Positions 15,680 to 25,090 of a stretch of DNA of 40,219 nt are shown here, piece after piece. The stretch is from Saprospiraceae bacterium (GTDB lineage Bacteria > Bacteroidota > Bacteroidia > Chitinophagales > Saprospiraceae). The notes under the pieces are model-generated. The model was not told where the DNA came from, did no database searches, and was given only the letters and a program-made list of their open reading frames with translations. The position numbers and the translations under genes were made by a program. Position 1 is the stretch's first letter. Every line of letters begins with the position of its first letter. Where the stretch lies: assembly GCA_013001975.1 (NCBI GenBank), contig JABDKX010000044.1:1-40219 (forward strand), in the 5' to 3' direction.

Positions 15680-17029
15680 CTAAGTATGATGATGAATACT
15701 TTCTTCTAAATACGGATCATTCGCACCGACTAATGGCGCTTTTGATAACATATGTAGAACAAAGAATATAAATAAACACAAGAATCCAATAAATGTTCCC
15801 AATTCTAAGAATCCTGGCATTGAGAATCCCATTTCAAAGGTACTGGCATGTGCAGCCATTTCGCCGCCTCCGTGAGCAGCACTTTCAGCTCCGTGAGCAG
15901 CACCATCAGCAGCATGCGTACCATGGGAATGATCAGCTCCGTCAGAATGCGCACCATGACCTGCAACAGCATGTGCTGTATGTAGGATTCCTGGCTTAAG
16001 CATTAAAAAGAAATCTAACCAATGGCCAAATAAAACCAATCCAGCTGTAAACCCTAATGAACCAAATTTTCTCTTCGTATCATTTCTCATAAGAATAAAA
16101 AATGGTGCAACGAAATTGATAATCAAATTCATATAAAATAATGCTGGATAATTTGTAACCCGTTCTTTAAAGTAAATTGTTTCCTCCCCTACGTTTGCAT
16201 ACCAGATCAACATGTATTGAGAAAACCATAAGTAAGTCCAAAATATACTGAAGGCAAATAAAAATTTACCTAAATCGTGTAAATGTTCAGTAGTAACGTT
16301 TTGGTAGTATCCTTTACTTTTTAAGTACATCAAGAGAAGGATAGTCAAACAAATCATTGAGACAAACCAACTGGCGCCACAGTACCAAGCAAATAATGTA
16401 GAATACCAATGAGCATCTACAGACATTATCCATTGCCAAACCATTGCTGCACTACCGAAACCTGCAAAAGGTAAAAATATAGCTGCATATTTTCTTACGC
16501 CATAATGCTTTTTAAATCCTTCAGAACCTTCTGCATCTTCAGCTAAAGAAAGAGATCTGATTTTATTTAATAAGAATATCCAAATAAGACCAAGGACCAA
16601 AGTTCCGCCAATGTACCAAGTTGTATTTAAGAAGCTTGACTTACCATAAAGGATTGGATCAAACTTTTCAGGATCATTTGGATCAAGAATTGATTGATCT
16701 GACCAGTGATATAAATGATTCCAGTGTAAATAAACACCAATACCAATGATGAGCATCAGTGGAATACCTACAACCAAAAACAATGAAATAGATTCCCATA
16801 CTCTTTTAAAGACAACATACCATCCAGCCCAAGCTGTAATACTAGCTGTCATAAAGAATCCTGCCATCAATGCAATCCCTGTAAAAAACACAGAGTTGTG
16901 AAGAAAGTTTGACCAAAATCGTGTATGAAGGTCATCATCTCCGAACCACGTTAAGACCATACATAACAAGCCAATCACCATTCCTGCTGTTAGCCATGTT
17001 TTGTTTTTGCCTGTAAAACTGTATGTCAT
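15680..17029 (-). CDS. actF: ACIII subunit ActF (NrfD-like membrane subunit)
   Basis: This 449-residue protein is the smaller NrfD/PsrC-like integral membrane subunit of alternative complex III, paralogous to ActC. About ten membrane helices are predicted. Characteristic segments include SVDAHWYSTLFAWY and FWTYLWFSQYMLIWYANV. The last loop (about 350-395) is a low-complexity Ala/Gly/His insertion with ten histidines, and the C-terminus ends in HHH. These could bind metal, but may simply be tolerated low complexity. Gene order actE-actF-coxB is standard for the ACIII-oxidase cluster. Confidence 0.94.
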   Translation of the reverse strand: MTYSFTGKNKTWLTAGMVIGLLCMVLTWFGDDDLHTRFWSNFLHNSVFFTGIALMAGFFMTASITAWAGWYVVFKRVWESISLFLVVGIPLMLIIGIGVYLHWNHLYHWSDQSILDPNDPEKFDPILYGKSSFLNTTWYIGGTLVLGLIWIFLLNKIRSLSLAEDAEGSEGFKKHYGVRKYAAIFLPFAGFGSAAMVWQWIMSVDAHWYSTLFAWYCGASWFVSMICLTILLLMYLKSKGYYQNVTTEHLHDLGKFLFAFSIFWTYLWFSQYMLIWYANVGEETIYFKERVTNYPALFYMNLIINFVAPFFILMRNDTKRKFGSLGFTAGLVLFGHWLDFFLMLKPGILHTAHAVAGHGAHSDGADHSHGTHAADGAAHGAESAAHGGGEMAAHASTFEMGFSMPGFLELGTFIGFLCLFIFFVLHMLSKAPLVGANDPYLEESIHHHT

Positions 17030-17068
17030 TTCTTTTATTTTAACCTAAAATTAGTTATCGTTTAATTT

Positions 17069-17944
17069 CTATTTACCGTGATCATGATCATTGCCATCAT
17101 GATCGTGACTTCCTCCATCGTGATCATGCTCTTTCGAATCGTGATCGTCGTGTTCATGATGGCCGTGTTCATCAACATCATTATGATCGTGATCTCCATT
17201 CATATGATCATGATCCTCTTCCTCAACAACTACCATATAATCAGGACCCGCCGGTCTGTCTACATTGTTCAATGTATTTTCTAATTGGTTATAAACCGTA
17301 CTATTAGCTTTCGCTTGCAATGATCTGATGTAGTGAATGACTTGCCATCTTTCTTCATAAGAAATCTTGTCTTTATAAGCACCCATTACATTTTTACCAT
17401 ACATGATTGAATGATAATAACGACCATTTGATGCCGCAGTAAATTCTTCATTTATCAGTTGTGCAGGAGCTACTGGATAAGCGCCATCGTCACGCGCTAA
17501 ATATCCATTGCCATCACCTTTTTCACCATGGCAAATAGCACAAAATGTATTGTATAATTCCTTACCTCTGTTTAATCCTTCATCAGTAATTGGATAAGGG
17601 TTATCAATAATTTCATTCATTGCACGTGTTCTTTCTTCCTCAGTGTCCTCATAATAATAAGGCTGGCTTCCTGATGCCTTAGGAATACTTATTGAGGAAG
17701 AAGATTGTCTTGGTACCGTTCCTTTTACAGGAAGTTTAGGTTTAGCGAATTCATAGTATTCTTCTTCCGTACCCCACGTGTTATTATAGTAATAATTATA
17801 ATAATTGGCTTCGTAAGCAACAGAGTGAGCCATATCTGGCATAAATTCACTCCCTGTTGTATCGCCACCTGGTTGTTGACAAGACTGCATGAGTAGAACA
17901 AAAGCTACTGCTGCAATCAAGGTATATTTTTTAAATAATTTCAT
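17069..17944 (-). CDS. actE: ACIII subunit ActE (monoheme cytochrome c lipoprotein) with His-rich tail
   Basis: This 291-residue lipoprotein has a lipobox ending at C22 and one heme-binding CAICH (C135, C138, H139) in a class I cytochrome c fold. The likely axial Met is M181 or M187. ActE is the monoheme cytochrome of ACIII, which probably passes electrons on to the oxidase. The final 47 residues (245-291) contain 15 histidines interspersed with Asp, Glu and Gly, an evident metal-binding-like tail. The underlying DNA is correspondingly repetitive (GATCATGATC-type). It lies 5 bp after actD. Confidence 0.95.
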   Translation of the reverse strand: MKLFKKYTLIAAVAFVLLMQSCQQPGGDTTGSEFMPDMAHSVAYEANYYNYYYNNTWGTEEEYYEFAKPKLPVKGTVPRQSSSSISIPKASGSQPYYYEDTEEERTRAMNEIIDNPYPITDEGLNRGKELYNTFCAICHGEKGDGNGYLARDDGAYPVAPAQLINEEFTAASNGRYYHSIMYGKNVMGAYKDKISYEERWQVIHYIRSLQAKANSTVYNQLENTLNNVDRPAGPDYMVVVEEEDHDHMNGDHDHNDVDEHGHHEHDDHDSKEHDHDGGSHDHDGNDHDHGK

Positions 17945-17949
17945 CGTCG

Positions 17950-18468
17950 TTATATCGTCTTTGAATGAATTTCTGAAGCTCCAGTATTTTTTAAGAATGA
18001 TTCAACTTTTGAAACATCAACATCTGCTTTATCAAATGCGATGCAAAATTTATCGTCAGTTATTCTTAAATCTATAGTAGGATTTACAACACCTGGTCCT
18101 AAGCCATTTATAACATAAAAAGTTACAACCATTCCAATTGAAGCAAACAATACAGTCAACTCGAAAACAATTGGAATAAAAGCTGGTACTGACCAATGAG
18201 GCTTACCCCCAAAAATGATTGGCCAATCTTTTGTGAAGATCCATGACATACCTAAAAAGGCTGTCAATGTTCCCAATGCACCATATACAAAACCTGCAAT
18301 GTGTAATCTTGATTCTGATAATCCCAATATTGGGTCAAGTCCATGAATTGGAAATGGCGTATAAACATCCATTATCTCCAAATGATCATCTTTAGCGACT
18401 TGTACGGCTTTTAACAAATCTTCTTCGTCATTCCAAAGTCCGTAAATAATATCTTTAGTTTGTGCCAT
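17950..18468 (-). CDS. actD: ACIII subunit ActD (DUF3341)
   Basis: This 172-residue protein has a cytoplasmic N-terminal ferredoxin-like part (YGLWNDEEDLLKAV, then MDVYTPFPIHGLD) and two membrane helices (about 60-80 and 95-120), the DUF3341 layout of ActD. It is a non-cofactor membrane subunit of ACIII. Length and position between actC and actE agree with the family. Confidence 0.93.
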   Translation of the reverse strand: MAQTKDIIYGLWNDEEDLLKAVQVAKDDHLEIMDVYTPFPIHGLDPILGLSESRLHIAGFVYGALGTLTAFLGMSWIFTKDWPIIFGGKPHWSVPAFIPIVFELTVLFASIGMVVTFYVINGLGPGVVNPTIDLRITDDKFCIAFDKADVDVSKVESFLKNTGASEIHSKTI

Positions 18469-18485
18469 TTTTTTAATTGATTTAA

Positions 18486-20321
18486 TTAAACGTATTTACC
18501 GCCGTCTAACCTGTCTTGTAAATCTTTTAACTCTGCCCATTTTCCATCTCTAGCTAAAGCTGCTTGCTCAGGCCAAGACTCTGGATTATGAGATTTATAT
18601 GATGGACCTGCAGCATCTAAAAGTTGCCTCAGGTATGGTACTTCTACATCAGCTAATTCTGAAAAAGTATAGATATTTCCTTCATTTAAAATATCAGAAA
18701 CTTTAGGTCCGATACCTTCTATTTTTTTCAAATCATCAACTCCAGTAGTCGATCTTACTTTAACACCGGCATCTGTAGTGACAACATCAGAATCTTCATT
18801 AGGTTCTTGACTTTCTTCAACATTGCTAGTAGCAGAATCTGCCATGCCAGACGTCATAGAAATGGCACTTGCCGAAGTTTCAACAATAGTATCAAAACCA
18901 GCTTCTGAATCTGTCTCCGCACCAGAAGTATGGTCACTATGGTTATGAATTGCGTTTGGTCCAGTATACTGATCACCTGCCGTTTTCAAAATACTCTTTA
19001 CCTCTGCAATGGCAACCACTGGTGCTACTCTTGTAAATAATAAGTATAGTGTAAAGAACAATCCCAGTGTTCCTATAAAAATGCCTATTTCAACCCAAGT
19101 TGGTGTATAGTAACTCCAACTTGATGGTAAGTAATCACGCGCTAATGTTGTTGCGATAATAACGAATCTTTCAAACCACATGCCTATGTTTATCACAATA
19201 GAAACAAAGAATGTAATGGCTATATTTCTTCTAAAACTTCTCTTCCAGAATATTTGAGGTGATACAACATTACAAAACATCATACCGAAGTAAGACCACC
19301 AATATGGTCCTGCTGCTCTGTTAAAGAATGCAAATTGCTCATATACATATCCTGAGTACCAAGCAATAAATAATTCTGTTAAATAAGCTACCCCAACGAT
19401 GGTACCTGTAACAAGGATAACCTTGTTCATAGATTCAATGTGGGCAATGGTTATATATTCTTCAAGCTTTAGCAGCTTTCTGGTTACAATCATCAGGGTC
19501 AGTACCATGGCAAATCCTGAAAAGATAGCTCCTGCTACAAAGTATGGAGGGAATATCGTTGTATGCCATCCTGGAATTACAGAAGTGGCGAAATCAAAAC
19601 TTACAATTGTATGTACTGAAAGTACAAGTGGTGTTGCAATACCTGCTAAGATTAATGATAATGATTCCCACCGTTGCCAGTGTTTCGCTGATCCTGTCCA
19701 ACCGAATGATAAAAAGTTATATACTTTTCTTCTAAATCCTTTTGCTCTATCTCTTACAGTTGCAAAATCAGGTACAAGTCCAGTATACCAGAATAATAAA
19801 GAAACAGTAAAGTAAGTCGATATCGCGAATAAATCCCAAAGTAGTGGAGAATTGAAGTTTGGCCAAAGTGGTCCTCTTGTATTAGGATAAGGGAAGAAAT
19901 AGAATACGACCCATGCTCTACCTACGTGGATACCTGGGAATAGTGCAGCACAAATAACGGCAAAAATCGTCATTGCTTCTGCGGCTCTGTTTACACCTGT
20001 TCTCCATTTTTGTCTGAATAATAATAAGATGGCAGATATTAAAGTACCCGCGTGTCCGATTCCAATCCACCAAACGAAATTGGTAATATCCCATCCCCAA
20101 CCAACTGTTCGGTTAAGATTCCAAGTTCCAATCCCGTGCCAGATGGTCCAGGCTATACAAAACAGACCAAACCCTAACATAGAAACAGATAATGCAAAAC
20201 CTGTAATCCATGCAGCACCTGGTGCACGCTCAGTTGGCGATACTAAATCTTCAGTAATATCGTGATAGGTTTTGTGCCCTTGTACAAGTGGCTCTCTAAT
20301 TGGACTTACGTGACTACTCAT
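18486..20321 (-). CDS. actC: ACIII subunit ActC (NrfD-like) with C-terminal helix-hairpin-helix domain
   Basis: This 611-residue protein is the main NrfD-like membrane subunit, thought to hold the menaquinol site of ACIII. Residues about 35-432 form ten membrane helices, with family segments such as [24 protein letters not shown] and [11 protein letters not shown] Ser/Asp/Glu-rich linker (about 450-525) leads to a helix-hairpin-helix module (about 527-605) with [27 protein letters not shown] and [13 protein letters not shown]. That module is familiar from soluble Bacteroidota proteins and is not part of the classical ActC. With an even number of helices the extension is expected on the same side as the N-terminus, probably the cytoplasm. 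It lies 32 bp after actB. Confidence 0.95.
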   Translation of the reverse strand: MSSHVSPIREPLVQGHKTYHDITEDLVSPTERAPGAAWITGFALSVSMLGFGLFCIAWTIWHGIGTWNLNRTVGWGWDITNFVWWIGIGHAGTLISAILLLFRQKWRTGVNRAAEAMTIFAVICAALFPGIHVGRAWVVFYFFPYPNTRGPLWPNFNSPLLWDLFAISTYFTVSLLFWYTGLVPDFATVRDRAKGFRRKVYNFLSFGWTGSAKHWQRWESLSLILAGIATPLVLSVHTIVSFDFATSVIPGWHTTIFPPYFVAGAIFSGFAMVLTLMIVTRKLLKLEEYITIAHIESMNKVILVTGTIVGVAYLTELFIAWYSGYVYEQFAFFNRAAGPYWWSYFGMMFCNVVSPQIFWKRSFRRNIAITFFVSIVINIGMWFERFVIIATTLARDYLPSSWSYYTPTWVEIGIFIGTLGLFFTLYLLFTRVAPVVAIAEVKSILKTAGDQYTGPNAIHNHSDHTSGAETDSEAGFDTIVETSASAISMTSGMADSATSNVEESQEPNEDSDVVTTDAGVKVRSTTGVDDLKKIEGIGPKVSDILNEGNIYTFSELADVEVPYLRQLLDAAGPSYKSHNPESWPEQAALARDGKWAELKDLQDRLDGGKYV

Positions 20322-20353
20322 TTATATAATTTAATACTGTTCTTCAATATTAT

Positions 20354-23300
20354 TTAAGCATCAAGGCTTTCATCTCTGTTTACTACTTTCATAGTGTAGT
20401 TAACAGATGATTGAACATTGACTTCTTCTAATGCGATATAATTCATTTGTGAATTCCATAACTTAGATAAGTCTCCTTTCTTATTATTTCTATCTCCAAA
20501 AGTGATGGCTCCAGTAGGACATGCTGACTGACAAGCCGTTCTTACGTCGGTATCTTGTAATCTTCTTCCTTCAGATTTCGCCGTTAACTTTCCTTCTTGA
20601 ATTCTCTGTACACAGAAGCTACATTTCTCAATAACTCCTCTTGATCTAACCGTAACATCAGGATTTAAAACCATTCTTGTTAAGTTATCAGCACCAAAAG
20701 GAATTTCTTCGCTATTTAAAGTTGGTTGGTTACCTGGGAAGATATCCGCAGTTGTATAATCCAACCAGTTAAATCTTCTTACTTTATAAGGACAGTTGTT
20801 TGCACAGTATCTTGTACCAACACATCTGTTGTAAGCCATTTGATTCAACCCTTCAGAACTGTGGTTGGTTGCATTCACAGGACATACATTCTCACAAGGT
20901 GCATTGTCACAATGTTGACACATCATTGGTTGATAAACAACATTAGGATTTTCAGCTTCACCAAAGTAATATCTGTCAATACGTAACCAAGTCATCTCGT
21001 GATGTCTCGAAACTTCCTTCTTTCCAACGACAGGTACATTATTCTCAGCTACACAAGCAACTGTACAAGCGTTACATCCGATACATGAATTTAAATCCAC
21101 ATGCATTCCCCAATGATGTCCTTGACTATATAGATTCTCTGTATATTCATCAAAAGGATAAAGCGTCGCATCATTTAAGTGCTTAGCAATATCTCTTTTC
21201 TTCTGCATTTCAGCCAATTTCTTTGGCAAATCTTTCAATGTGGAATTATAAATAACAGATCTTTCAGTTAGTGATCCTTGATATCCAGTAATACCTACAC
21301 CGTAAGCTGTTTGACCTAAAGTCGCTTCGTCTGCATTTATTCTGTCACCATCATTATTTGTAGCTTTCACACCTATTGTGTGATGATATTGTACGCAAGA
21401 AAAATGATCTTCTTTTCCAACTGTTCCAGAAACTTGCACTTGATCACTGTAGTATTGTGTCATGCCTTCAGACATTGTCAATACCTTATTTACATTAACA
21501 CCTACACCTGTTCCACATTTGCCTGCATTTGATCTTCCATATCCAAGTGCTAATGCAATGGTTCCTGGTGCCATACCAAATTGCTTAACTACAGGTAGTG
21601 TAAATTTCTCATCGCCAACAGTTAATTCTGCAAGATCACCGTCATTTAAACCATTGAAACCAATGAATTTTTTATTTCCGTCAAAGTTTACAGGAACGGC
21701 TAAGTAATTACCCCAAGTTGTTCTGGCAACTGGATCAGGCATTTCTTGCAACCAAGGATTAGTTGAAAACTGACCGTTACCCATGTTAGCTGTTTCGTAA
21801 AAAACAATTTCTAACTCTGAATTACTTGGCTTAGAAACTTTGCTTTTTGCTAAGCTGACATCAACATTAAACGTCTTTTCTGTTCCACTTCCTTGACCTC
21901 CTAATACACCATCATGCAAAGCATTGTCCCAAAATCCTTGGAAGCTTGCAAACTCAGATTGGTTACCAAACATATTGGATTTCCAGTATGCTTTGATAAA
22001 ATCTAAGTATGGTTGTTCTGCATTTGTATCATAAGCAGATGAATTTGCCCAAGTTAATAAGCTGGCTTCACCTTGTCTTGTTTTAAATAAAGGACGGATT
22101 GTAGGTTGAATGATACTGTACTGACCTCTTTTTGGTTCAGCATCTCCCCAACTTTCTAAGAAGTGATGTGTTGGCGCAATATAATTACAAAGAGCAGTTG
22201 TTTCATTTGGCTGATAGTTGACAGCAATTTTTGTAGCTACTTTTTCTAAGCTATTTTTAAATGCGTCAGCTTTTGCAAAGTCATAAGCTGGATTTGCACC
22301 CATTACAATCAGTGCATCAACTCTGCCACCATTCATTTCAGAAACCAAAGCATCAAGATTGCCTTCATTTCCTTGTCTTTGATAAGAAGCATCACTAAAA
22401 CCAAGTGTCATTCCGTAATTTCCTAAAACATTATTGATATCATTAATCAATACTTGTTCATAGGTATTATTAGAACCACTTACGACCAAACTCTGACCTT
22501 TCGCTGCTTTTAATTCAGCCGCAATTTTTGTTAATCCAGCTTTTGCTTTATCATTCAATTGGCTTCCACCACCAGTCCCGGTGATCTGACCGTGTAAAAA
22601 AGCAATGGCTTCACCTTGCTCAGAAGGCTTAATAAGGATTCTATAATCAGCATTCGAGCCTGTCATCGACATATGACTTTCCACTTGTACGTGTCTTGAC
22701 ATTTTTGATTTAGGACCAGATACTTTTCTATTCTTTATATATTGGTTTGCAAATTCAATTGGTGAAATCCATGTTCCAAGGAAGTCAGCATTGAAACTTA
22801 CGATAACATCTGCTTTGTCAAATCTGTAACCAGGAATTACTCTATCACCAAATGACATTTCGTTAGCTTCTAACATTGCAGAAGACGAAACAGGATCATA
22901 AGTTACAACCTTCGTTGAAGGATAAGCAGCAACAAATTCTTTGATAGCTTCATTTGAAGAAGGACTGATGTTTGTATTTGTTACAATACGTACATTTTTT
23001 GCAGCGCCTAATTTTTCTATTATCGCTTTATCTAAATCTGCCCAAGAAATATCACTGAATTCTTTATCAGATTTGTGCTGAGGATTCTTATATCTATTTG
23101 TGTCATATAAGCCAAGAACTGCAGCTTGAGCTCTTGCAGATGTTCCGCCATGCGTCATTGTTGAAAGATCGTTTCCTTCAACTTTGATTGGTCTTCCCTC
23201 TCTACACTTAACTAAGATAGGACAGTAATCACCGCCTTCAACATAACTTGAAGCGTAGTAAGTGGCTACTCCAGGAACAATTTCATCTGGTTTTATAACG

Positions 23301-23527
23301 TAAGGAATGGCACGTTTAATAGGAATATCGCATCCTGCTGCAACGGTTGCAGCACCAACACCAAATCCTAAATATTTTAAAAAGTCTCTTCTATTGCTAG
23401 ATTGATCAGTGATAACATCACTGTTTTCTAAAACATTAGGACTTTTAAATTCCTGCTCAACGGATTCTAAGAAAGATTCATCTTGTGTAAGATCTTTTTC
23501 TCCTATCCAAATAGAATTTTTACTCAT
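20354..23527 (-). CDS. actB: ACIII subunit ActB (molybdopterin-oxidoreductase-like with iron-sulfur domain)
   Basis: This protein of about 1057 residues combines a molybdopterin-oxidoreductase-like region (without evident cofactor ligands, as known for ACIII) with a C-terminal four-cluster ferredoxin domain (about residues 805-1010). The cluster motifs are CIGCNACTVAC, CQHCDNAPCENVCP, CVGTRYCANNCP, and CSFC followed by CQSACP. The N-terminus has a twin-arginine motif, NRRDFLK (R46-R47), followed by VAAGC (C66), so Tat export and possible lipid attachment are predicted. I start at the ATG at 23527; an upstream in-frame start at 23584 would overlap actA and add residues before the conserved MSKNSIWIGE. 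Confidence 0.96.
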   Translation of the reverse strand: MSKNSIWIGEKDLTQDESFLESVEQEFKSPNVLENSDVITDQSSNRRDFLKYLGFGVGAATVAAGCDIPIKRAIPYVIKPDEIVPGVATYYASSYVEGGDYCPILVKCREGRPIKVEGNDLSTMTHGGTSARAQAAVLGLYDTNRYKNPQHKSDKEFSDISWADLDKAIIEKLGAAKNVRIVTNTNISPSSNEAIKEFVAAYPSTKVVTYDPVSSSAMLEANEMSFGDRVIPGYRFDKADVIVSFNADFLGTWISPIEFANQYIKNRKVSGPKSKMSRHVQVESHMSMTGSNADYRILIKPSEQGEAIAFLHGQITGTGGGSQLNDKAKAGLTKIAAELKAAKGQSLVVSGSNNTYEQVLINDINNVLGNYGMTLGFSDASYQRQGNEGNLDALVSEMNGGRVDALIVMGANPAYDFAKADAFKNSLEKVATKIAVNYQPNETTALCNYIAPTHHFLESWGDAEPKRGQYSIIQPTIRPLFKTRQGEASLLTWANSSAYDTNAEQPYLDFIKAYWKSNMFGNQSEFASFQGFWDNALHDGVLGGQGSGTEKTFNVDVSLAKSKVSKPSNSELEIVFYETANMGNGQFSTNPWLQEMPDPVARTTWGNYLAVPVNFDGNKKFIGFNGLNDGDLAELTVGDEKFTLPVVKQFGMAPGTIALALGYGRSNAGKCGTGVGVNVNKVLTMSEGMTQYYSDQVQVSGTVGKEDHFSCVQYHHTIGVKATNNDGDRINADEATLGQTAYGVGITGYQGSLTERSVIYNSTLKDLPKKLAEMQKKRDIAKHLNDATLYPFDEYTENLYSQGHHWGMHVDLNSCIGCNACTVACVAENNVPVVGKKEVSRHHEMTWLRIDRYYFGEAENPNVVYQPMMCQHCDNAPCENVCPVNATNHSSEGLNQMAYNRCVGTRYCANNCPYKVRRFNWLDYTTADIFPGNQPTLNSEEIPFGADNLTRMVLNPDVTVRSRGVIEKCSFCVQRIQEGKLTAKSEGRRLQDTDVRTACQSACPTGAITFGDRNNKKGDLSKLWNSQMNYIALEEVNVQSSVNYTMKVVNRDESLDA

Positions 23528-23552
23528 TTTATTATTGTGCTTCAATTTGCAA

Positions 23553-24956
23553 TTAATAATGACATTTTTGACATTCAAGTCCACCTATATCTTCAACGGT
23601 TACCGCATCTCTATCACCACTCTTTAGTTCTTCGTGATATTTTTCATAACTATTATAATATGCGTTATCCGCAAACTTCACTTCTGTTTGTCTGTGACAA
23701 TTAATACACCAGCCCATTGACAATGGTGAATGTTGTTGCATAACTTCCATTTCTTCAACAGCACCATGGCATTGTTGGCATTCAAGTTTTCCAACCGTCA
23801 CATGCTGTGCGTGGTTAAAGTAGACATGGTCAGGCAGATTGTGGATTCTCACCCACTCGATTGGACCTTGAACTTTCGTTTTTTGATCATTTGTCAAGGA
23901 AGTGTAGATATTGTTCCATTGATCTGCAACTACACGCTTACCTTCTTTATCTAATTCTTGTAAATCTGCTTCCTCTAGATAATTATCACCGATCCATTTA
24001 GTATAAATAGCTTCAACTTCTTCAGTTGATAAGTCTTCGTAATTATCTATGTATAAATTATTATTAGGATTAAATCCTATCGATGCGAATATTTTAGTAA
24101 TCTCAGCTGTTCCATGTTTAGAACCCACAGTAATTGCTTTGTGGCAATTCATACAAGTATTTGCTGCAGGAATTACAGAGTGCTTAGATCTTCTTGCGCC
24201 ATCATGACAATATTGGCAATCAATTTTATTAAGCCCTGCGTGTGTTTCGTGAGAAAACTCAATTGGTTGTTTTGGTGCGTATCCTTCTTGTCTTCCAAGA
24301 TTTACTGCATTGTTAACAGTTGTATAACCACCAAATAGTACAAGAGCAAATAAAACAAAGCCAACTACGCTTTTGCTTGTTAAAGTTTGCCAAAGTGTTT
24401 TTCTTTCGTAAGTACCACCTTCTTTTTCAGAAGCTATGAAATTTAGGTTTGAAGTAATTCTAGCTAAGATTAGTGCTAAGATTGCTAAAAAACCAAATAA
24501 CAAGTAGTAAAGCCAAGCTGGAGTCTCAGATTCGACTTCAGCAACAGATTCGCCATTAACAACTTGCTTTTTTCCTCCATTTATAAAGACGTCATCGATA
24601 TATAAAAATAGTGAAGCAATATTATCATCAGTTAAAAACTCTGCTGGCTGCATTACTGATTTGTTCCACTCATTATAAAGTTGTACTGCTCGAGGATGGC
24701 CTATGCTGACTAACTTTTGTGAATTTCTAACCCAAGAATATAAATCCTCGATTGGATAATCCGCAGTCCATCTTTCTACAGCACCACCTAATGCAGGACC
24801 AGTTGCTTTACTTTTCATGTTTTTAGCATGACAAGACGCACAGTTGTTTTTAAATAAAGTTTTACCTTCTGCAATTGATGGTTGACCATTCATTAGGAAT
24901 GGCAACATTGCTATCGATAAGGTAAGTAGAATTGATTTAAAAGAATTCTTGATCAT
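23553..24956 (-). CDS. actA: ACIII subunit ActA (multiheme cytochrome c)
   Basis: This 467-residue protein is the multiheme electron-transfer subunit. It has six CxxCH motifs. The first (C39-H43, with M102 as possible axial ligand) lies in an N-terminal class I cytochrome domain. Two membrane helices follow (about 147-167 and 197-217). The other five (H251, H272, H397, H421 and H466) form the pentaheme part, and the last motif is only one residue from the C-terminus. Residues 1-24 are a signal peptide ending NGQ. It is the first gene of the ACIII cluster, with a well-placed promoter upstream. Confidence 0.95.
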   Translation of the reverse strand: MIKNSFKSILLTLSIAMLPFLMNGQPSIAEGKTLFKNNCASCHAKNMKSKATGPALGGAVERWTADYPIEDLYSWVRNSQKLVSIGHPRAVQLYNEWNKSVMQPAEFLTDDNIASLFLYIDDVFINGGKKQVVNGESVAEVESETPAWLYYLLFGFLAILALILARITSNLNFIASEKEGGTYERKTLWQTLTSKSVVGFVLFALVLFGGYTTVNNAVNLGRQEGYAPKQPIEFSHETHAGLNKIDCQYCHDGARRSKHSVIPAANTCMNCHKAITVGSKHGTAEITKIFASIGFNPNNNLYIDNYEDLSTEEVEAIYTKWIGDNYLEEADLQELDKEGKRVVADQWNNIYTSLTNDQKTKVQGPIEWVRIHNLPDHVYFNHAQHVTVGKLECQQCHGAVEEMEVMQQHSPLSMGWCINCHRQTEVKFADNAYYNSYEKYHEELKSGDRDAVTVEDIGGLECQKCHY

Positions 24957-25012
24957 CTATCGCTTTATTTATATAGTTGGATACTTCAAAGTTTACTATC
25001 ATAAAATCGCTG

Positions 25013-25043
25013 CAAAAATAAAATTCAACTGTATGATTCACAA
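25013..25043 (-). promoter_or_regulatory. promoter of the ACIII-oxidase operon
   Basis: On the minus strand TATTTTTG (25013-25020) matches the Bacteroidota -7 element and TTG (25041-25043) the -33 element, with a 20-bp spacer, well inside the accepted 17-23 bp. The predicted transcript starts near 25005, giving a leader of about 50 nt before actA. A 31-bp palindrome lies just upstream. Confidence 0.65.
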
Positions 25044-25059
25044 TTATAATAGGAACTAC

Positions 25060-25090
25060 TTAATTATTTAGATAGTATCTAAATAATTAA
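25060..25090. repeat. 31-bp perfect palindrome overlapping the thyA stop codon
   Basis: TTAATTATTTAGATA is followed, after a single G, by its exact reverse complement TATCTAAATAATTAA. It overlaps the thyA stop (25087-25089) and ends 17 bp upstream of the -33 element of the actA promoter. It may form a hairpin at the end of the thyA mRNA, or be an operator. There is no T run after it. Confidence 0.75.

Noticed and set aside
15840-15980. Low-complexity DNA resembling a minisatellite
   Set aside because: It encodes the Ala/Gly/His loop of ActF in a single open frame and the units are not identical.
17080-17220. GATCATGATC-like DNA repeats resembling a tandem repeat or regulator array
   Set aside because: They are fully explained by codons for the His/Asp-rich tail of ActE.
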